From the NCBI GenBank assembly GCA_014860845.1, contig JACZIY010000076.1, forward strand, positions 1 to 10,447: a stretch of 10,447 nucleotides of DNA. The letters run 5' to 3'. A program made the translations under genes and the position numbers. Shown here piece by piece: positions 7,876 through 10,447 of this stretch; within the stretch, counting starts at the first letter, position 1; the number at the start of each line of letters is the position of its first letter. A model generated the notes under the pieces. That model ran no database searches. It saw only the letters and a program-made list of their open reading frames with translations, and had not been told where the DNA came from. The DNA is from Anaerolineaceae bacterium (lineage in GTDB: Bacteria > Chloroflexota > Anaerolineae > Anaerolineales > Anaerolineaceae).

Positions 7876-7900
7876 AAATCCCGGGGATTTCCCTGGATTT
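7876..7900 (+). other. Intercistronic hairpin between permease 2 and the lipoprotein gene
   Basis: AAATCC (7876-7881) pairs with GGATTT (7895-7900). Inside, after one mismatch, GGGG (7883-7886) pairs with TCCC (7890-7893, one G-U) around a 3-nt loop. A T-run comes about 8 nt later (7909-7914), too far for a classic terminator. It may act as a partial terminator or an RNA stabiliser. Confidence 0.4.
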
Positions 7901-7926
7901 TAAAACAATTTTTTCAGGAGGAAAAA

Positions 7927-8934
7927 ATGAAAAAGTTCGGCAAATTGGTAGTTTTATTGGTGCTGGTCGCCATCTTAAGCGCTGCATGTGGTGGTGCTGA
8001 ACCAGCAGCCCCGGCAGAATCAACAGGTCCATTTAAAGTTGCAGTGGTAACCCCAAGTGCAATTAATGACCTGGCTTTCAGTCAGAGTATGTATGATGCT
8101 TTATTAACTATTCAGACTGAGATGGGTGCTGAGAATTTTGAATTCGTAGTTTCAGATAGTATGTTCGTTGTAGAAGATGCTTCATCTGCCATTCGTGATT
8201 ATGCATCTCAGGATTACAACCTGATCATTGCCCATGGTTCTCAATATGGTGCAGCTTTACAGGAAATTGCTCCCGATTTTCCAGAAGTTAGCTTTGCATG
8301 GGGTACTGCTGGAGATACTTTCAATCTTCCCAATATATTTGCTTATGAAGCATTTTCTCAGGAAGGTGGATATGTGAGTGGCGTATTAGCTGCAGCCCTC
8401 AACAAGAGTGGTGTCATTGGTGTGGTTGGCCCCGTTGAAGTAGGCGACGCTAAATTGTATGTCGATGGCTTTGTGGCTGGCGTAAAAGCGACCAATGCTG
8501 ATATTACCGTGAATGTTAACTATACCGGTTCTTTCAGTGACGTTGCTCTGGCTTCAGAAGCAGCTCAGACTCATATTGGTGCTGGCGCCGATGTCATGAC
8601 AGGTTCAGCGCAAATGGTTGTTGGCGCTGTGGGTGTAGCCAAGGAAAAAGGTGTTCTCTGGTTTGGTACTCAGGCAGATCAGGCTTCATTAGCGCCAGAT
8701 ATCGTTGTCGCCTGCCAGATTTACGATTGGGCAGTTGTCTTACGCGATATTGTCAGCCTCGTAAATGAAGGAACACTCGGTGGAAAAGCCTATGCATTAT
8801 CATTGGATAATGAAGGCTTAAAAATGGTCTACAATCCAGGTTTCGATTTACCAGCTGATGTAAAAGCACTCGGTGACGCAGCTGCCAAGGGTATTGTTGA
8901 TGGCACTGTAACCATTGGTGTTGGTGGAAAATAG
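7927..8934 (+). CDS. BMP-family nucleoside-binding lipoprotein (NupN/BmpA/PnrA-like)
   Basis: This 335-residue substrate-binding protein delivers nucleosides to the permeases. The N-terminus is a lipoprotein signal: MKK, a hydrophobic stretch and the lipobox LSAAC with C21 as the lipid-anchored residue, then a short Ala/Pro/Glu linker. The BMP domain runs from about 36 to 330, with FKVAVVTPSAINDLAFSQS (36-54; the F-x-Q part is the family's ligand-side motif), HGSQYGAALQEIAPDFPEVSFAW, GYVSGVLAAALNKSGVIGVV and YVDGFVAGVKATNAD. Length is normal. AGGAGG (7916-7921) lies 5 nt before the ATG, the best ribosome site in the operon, which fits high expression of the binding protein. It sits third in the operon, between hairpins on both sides. 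A nucleoside ligand is the usual one for this family when found with these permeases. Confidence 0.93.
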   Translation: MKKFGKLVVLLVLVAILSAACGGAEPAAPAESTGPFKVAVVTPSAINDLAFSQSMYDALLTIQTEMGAENFEFVVSDSMFVVEDASSAIRDYASQDYNLIIAHGSQYGAALQEIAPDFPEVSFAWGTAGDTFNLPNIFAYEAFSQEGGYVSGVLAAALNKSGVIGVVGPVEVGDAKLYVDGFVAGVKATNADITVNVNYTGSFSDVALASEAAQTHIGAGADVMTGSAQMVVGAVGVAKEKGVLWFGTQADQASLAPDIVVACQIYDWAVVLRDIVSLVNEGTLGGKAYALSLDNEGLKMVYNPGFDLPADVKALGDAAAKGIVDGTVTIGVGGK

Positions 8935-8948
8935 TTTATTTGTAACTT

Positions 8949-8982
8949 GGTTATTGGGTAGGATACTTCCTACCCAATAACC
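8949..8982 (+). other. Perfect 15-bp stem-loop between lipoprotein and ATPase genes
   Basis: GGTTATTGGGTAGGA (8949-8963) and TCCTACCCAATAACC (8968-8982) are exact reverse complements around a TACT loop. It starts 14 nt after the lipoprotein stop and ends 23 nt before the ATPase ATG. No T-tract follows, so it is not a standard terminator. Likely roles are protection of the lipoprotein mRNA from 3' decay, partial readthrough control or limiting ATPase expression. Its perfection makes chance unlikely. Its copy number elsewhere in the genome is not known from this window. Confidence 0.8.
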
Positions 8983-9005
8983 CTACTCGATTCAGGTAGG
9001 TGACG

Positions 9006-10447
9006 ATGACCCAAAAGCAAATTCTTCCCTCAGGACATCCACGCATTGATAAGCTCGAAATGCGGGGAATTGTAAAAAGGTTCCCTGGTGTTTTGGCAAA
9101 TGATCATGTCAATTTTGATGTGAATGCATTTGAAGTGCACGCGCTCCTTGGAGAGAACGGCGCCGGGAAAAGCACCTTAATGAAGCAGTTATACGGTCTC
9201 TATCATCCTGATGAGGGTCAGATTATTTTTGATGGTGAACCACGTTTGATTCAATCCCCCAGGGATGCGATTAATCTTGGCATAGGGATGATTCATCAGC
9301 ACTTTATGCTGGTCGATTCGCTCACGGTAACGGAAAATGTTGCTTTGGGACTACCTTCCTCACGCGGCATGATGACCGATATTGACCGTGTTACAAAACG
9401 GATTCAAGAATTAGCGGAAGTATATGGCCTGGATGTGGAACCGGATGCTTATATCTGGCAACTTTCCGTTGGTCAGCAACAAAAAGTTGAGATCATCAAA
9501 GCACTCTATCGAGGTGCTGCTTTATTGATTCTGGATGAACCCACCGCTGTTTTAACGCCTCAGGAAGTTGATGATTTCTTTGTCACTTTAACGAAGATGG
9601 CAAAGGATGGACATGCACTTATTTTTATTTCTCATAAATTACACGAGGTGATGGCGTTTACTCATCGGGTAACGGTTCTCCGGGATGGCAAAAATGTTGG
9701 GACTGTTAACACAGTGGATACCAGCAAAAACTTACTGGCTGAGATGATGGTTGGCAGACCTTTGAATTTCATTCGCAATTATAAAACGATAGAGTGTGGC
9801 AAACCACGCCTTAAGGTTGAAAATCTCTCTGCACTCAGTGACCGTGGCGTACCAGCACTGAAAGATGTCAGTTTCGAAGTTTGTGCAGGTGAAGTGCTTG
9901 GACTGGCAGGTGTTTCTGGAAATGGCCAACCTGAATTGGCTCAGGTGATTGCTGGGTTACGTCTGTCTACGTCCGGTAAGATCATGATTGATGATGAAGA
10001 TCTAACCGGTTCAACTCCAATGCAGGTGATAGAAAAAGGGGTGGCATATATTCCGGAAAAAAGAAATGTGGATGGTTTAATAAAAGAATTCAGTGTGTCT
10101 GAGAATTTGATTCTACGCGATCTGGATCGTGAATTCTATTCCAAAAATGCCTTTCTGAACATGAGTAACATCGCAAAACGCTCAGCGGATTTGGTAAAGA
10201 CATTTAATGTCAAGACCCCATCCATTGATACACCCATCAAAAGTCTTTCTGGCGGGAATGCCCAGAAGGTTATTCTGGCACGCGAGATCTCCAGACAACC
10301 GAGGGTATTAATAGCTGCCCAACCAACCCGTGGGGTTGATATTGGGGCAACTGAATATATTCACGAACGCATCATTGAACAGCGCGAAACCGGCACAGCC
10401 ACGCTCCTGATCTCTGAGGATCTCGATGAAATCTTTGCCCTCTCCGA
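9006..10447 (+). CDS. Nucleoside ABC importer ATPase, double nucleotide-binding domain (NupO/NupA-like), 3' end cut by window
   Basis: 480 codons are present with no stop, and the window ends at the LSD stretch near the C-terminus; family members run to about 500-515 residues, so about 20-35 are missing. NBD1 is canonical: Walker [10 protein letters not shown] (49-57), Q-loop Q98, signature [11 protein letters not shown] (153-163), Walker B LLILDEPT (173-180) with E178, and switch H210. NBD2 has the degenerate P-loop [10 protein letters not shown] typical of this family (no Lys-Ser/Thr), signature [17 protein letters not shown], and AAQPTRGVD in place of a catalytic Walker B. One active and one degenerate site is normal here. 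The ATG at 9006 follows AGGTAGG (8994-9000), a weaker ribosome site than in the genes before it. It is the last operon gene in view and follows the 15-bp stem-loop. Confidence 0.95.
   Translation, partial: MTQKQILPSGHPRIDKLEMRGIVKRFPGVLANDHVNFDVNAFEVHALLGENGAGKSTLMKQLYGLYHPDEGQIIFDGEPRLIQSPRDAINLGIGMIHQHFMLVDSLTVTENVALGLPSSRGMMTDIDRVTKRIQELAEVYGLDVEPDAYIWQLSVGQQQKVEIIKALYRGAALLILDEPTAVLTPQEVDDFFVTLTKMAKDGHALIFISHKLHEVMAFTHRVTVLRDGKNVGTVNTVDTSKNLLAEMMVGRPLNFIRNYKTIECGKPRLKVENLSALSDRGVPALKDVSFEVCAGEVLGLAGVSGNGQPELAQVIAGLRLSTSGKIMIDDEDLTGSTPMQVIEKGVAYIPEKRNVDGLIKEFSVSENLILRDLDREFYSKNAFLNMSNIAKRSADLVKTFNVKTPSIDTPIKSLSGGNAQKVILAREISRQPRVLIAAQPTRGVDIGATEYIHERIIEQRETGTATLLISEDLDEIFALS

Overview
The window looks like bacterial chromosome of moderate GC, most likely from a member of the Chloroflexota (Anaerolineae-like). 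The clues are a membrane-anchored propeller protein with a long Thr/Pro (TPT/TPS) linker, a lipoprotein-type BMP nucleoside receptor and mixed SD-led and possibly leaderless genes. This placement is an inference from style, not from a marker gene.

Positions 1-1190 hold an apparently intact IS110-family insertion sequence. Its DEDD/Ser transposase starts at 219, well inside a longer open frame. The roughly 210-nt 5' non-coding end carries a structured bridge (seek) RNA. Two internal-loop hairpins can be read by eye, and their guide segments match the element's own ends and the two halves of its target around a CT core. This places the element at 8-1186, about 1.18 kb. A TTGACA box at the right end and a TATGTT box at the left end would form a promoter with a 17-bp spacer only in the circular form.

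Positions 1190-3720 hold a leftward two-gene unit. A complete XerC/D-like tyrosine recombinase is translationally coupled (TGATG overlap) to a single-pass membrane protein with a Thr/Pro stalk and a beta-propeller ectodomain. The IS inserted just beyond the 3' end of this unit, so it broke no gene visible here.

Positions 3740-5500 hold a divergent SulP-type anion permease with a C-terminal STAS domain. Both divergent genes have a -10-like hexamer placed so that transcription would begin at the ATG.

Positions 5499-5803 are a regulatory region with three near-identical 11-bp TTGTYAGACAA palindromes (GntR/FadR style), candidate promoters and one possible short ORF.

Positions 5804-10447 hold a rightward nucleoside (BMP-family) ABC importer operon: permease 1, permease 2, BMP lipoprotein, then a double-domain ATPase cut by the window end. 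The lipoprotein binds the solute, the two permeases form the channel and the ATPase powers it. Two intercistronic hairpins flank the lipoprotein gene, one of them a perfect 15-bp stem, which suggests that its expression is set separately from its partners. No tRNA, rRNA or CRISPR array was seen.
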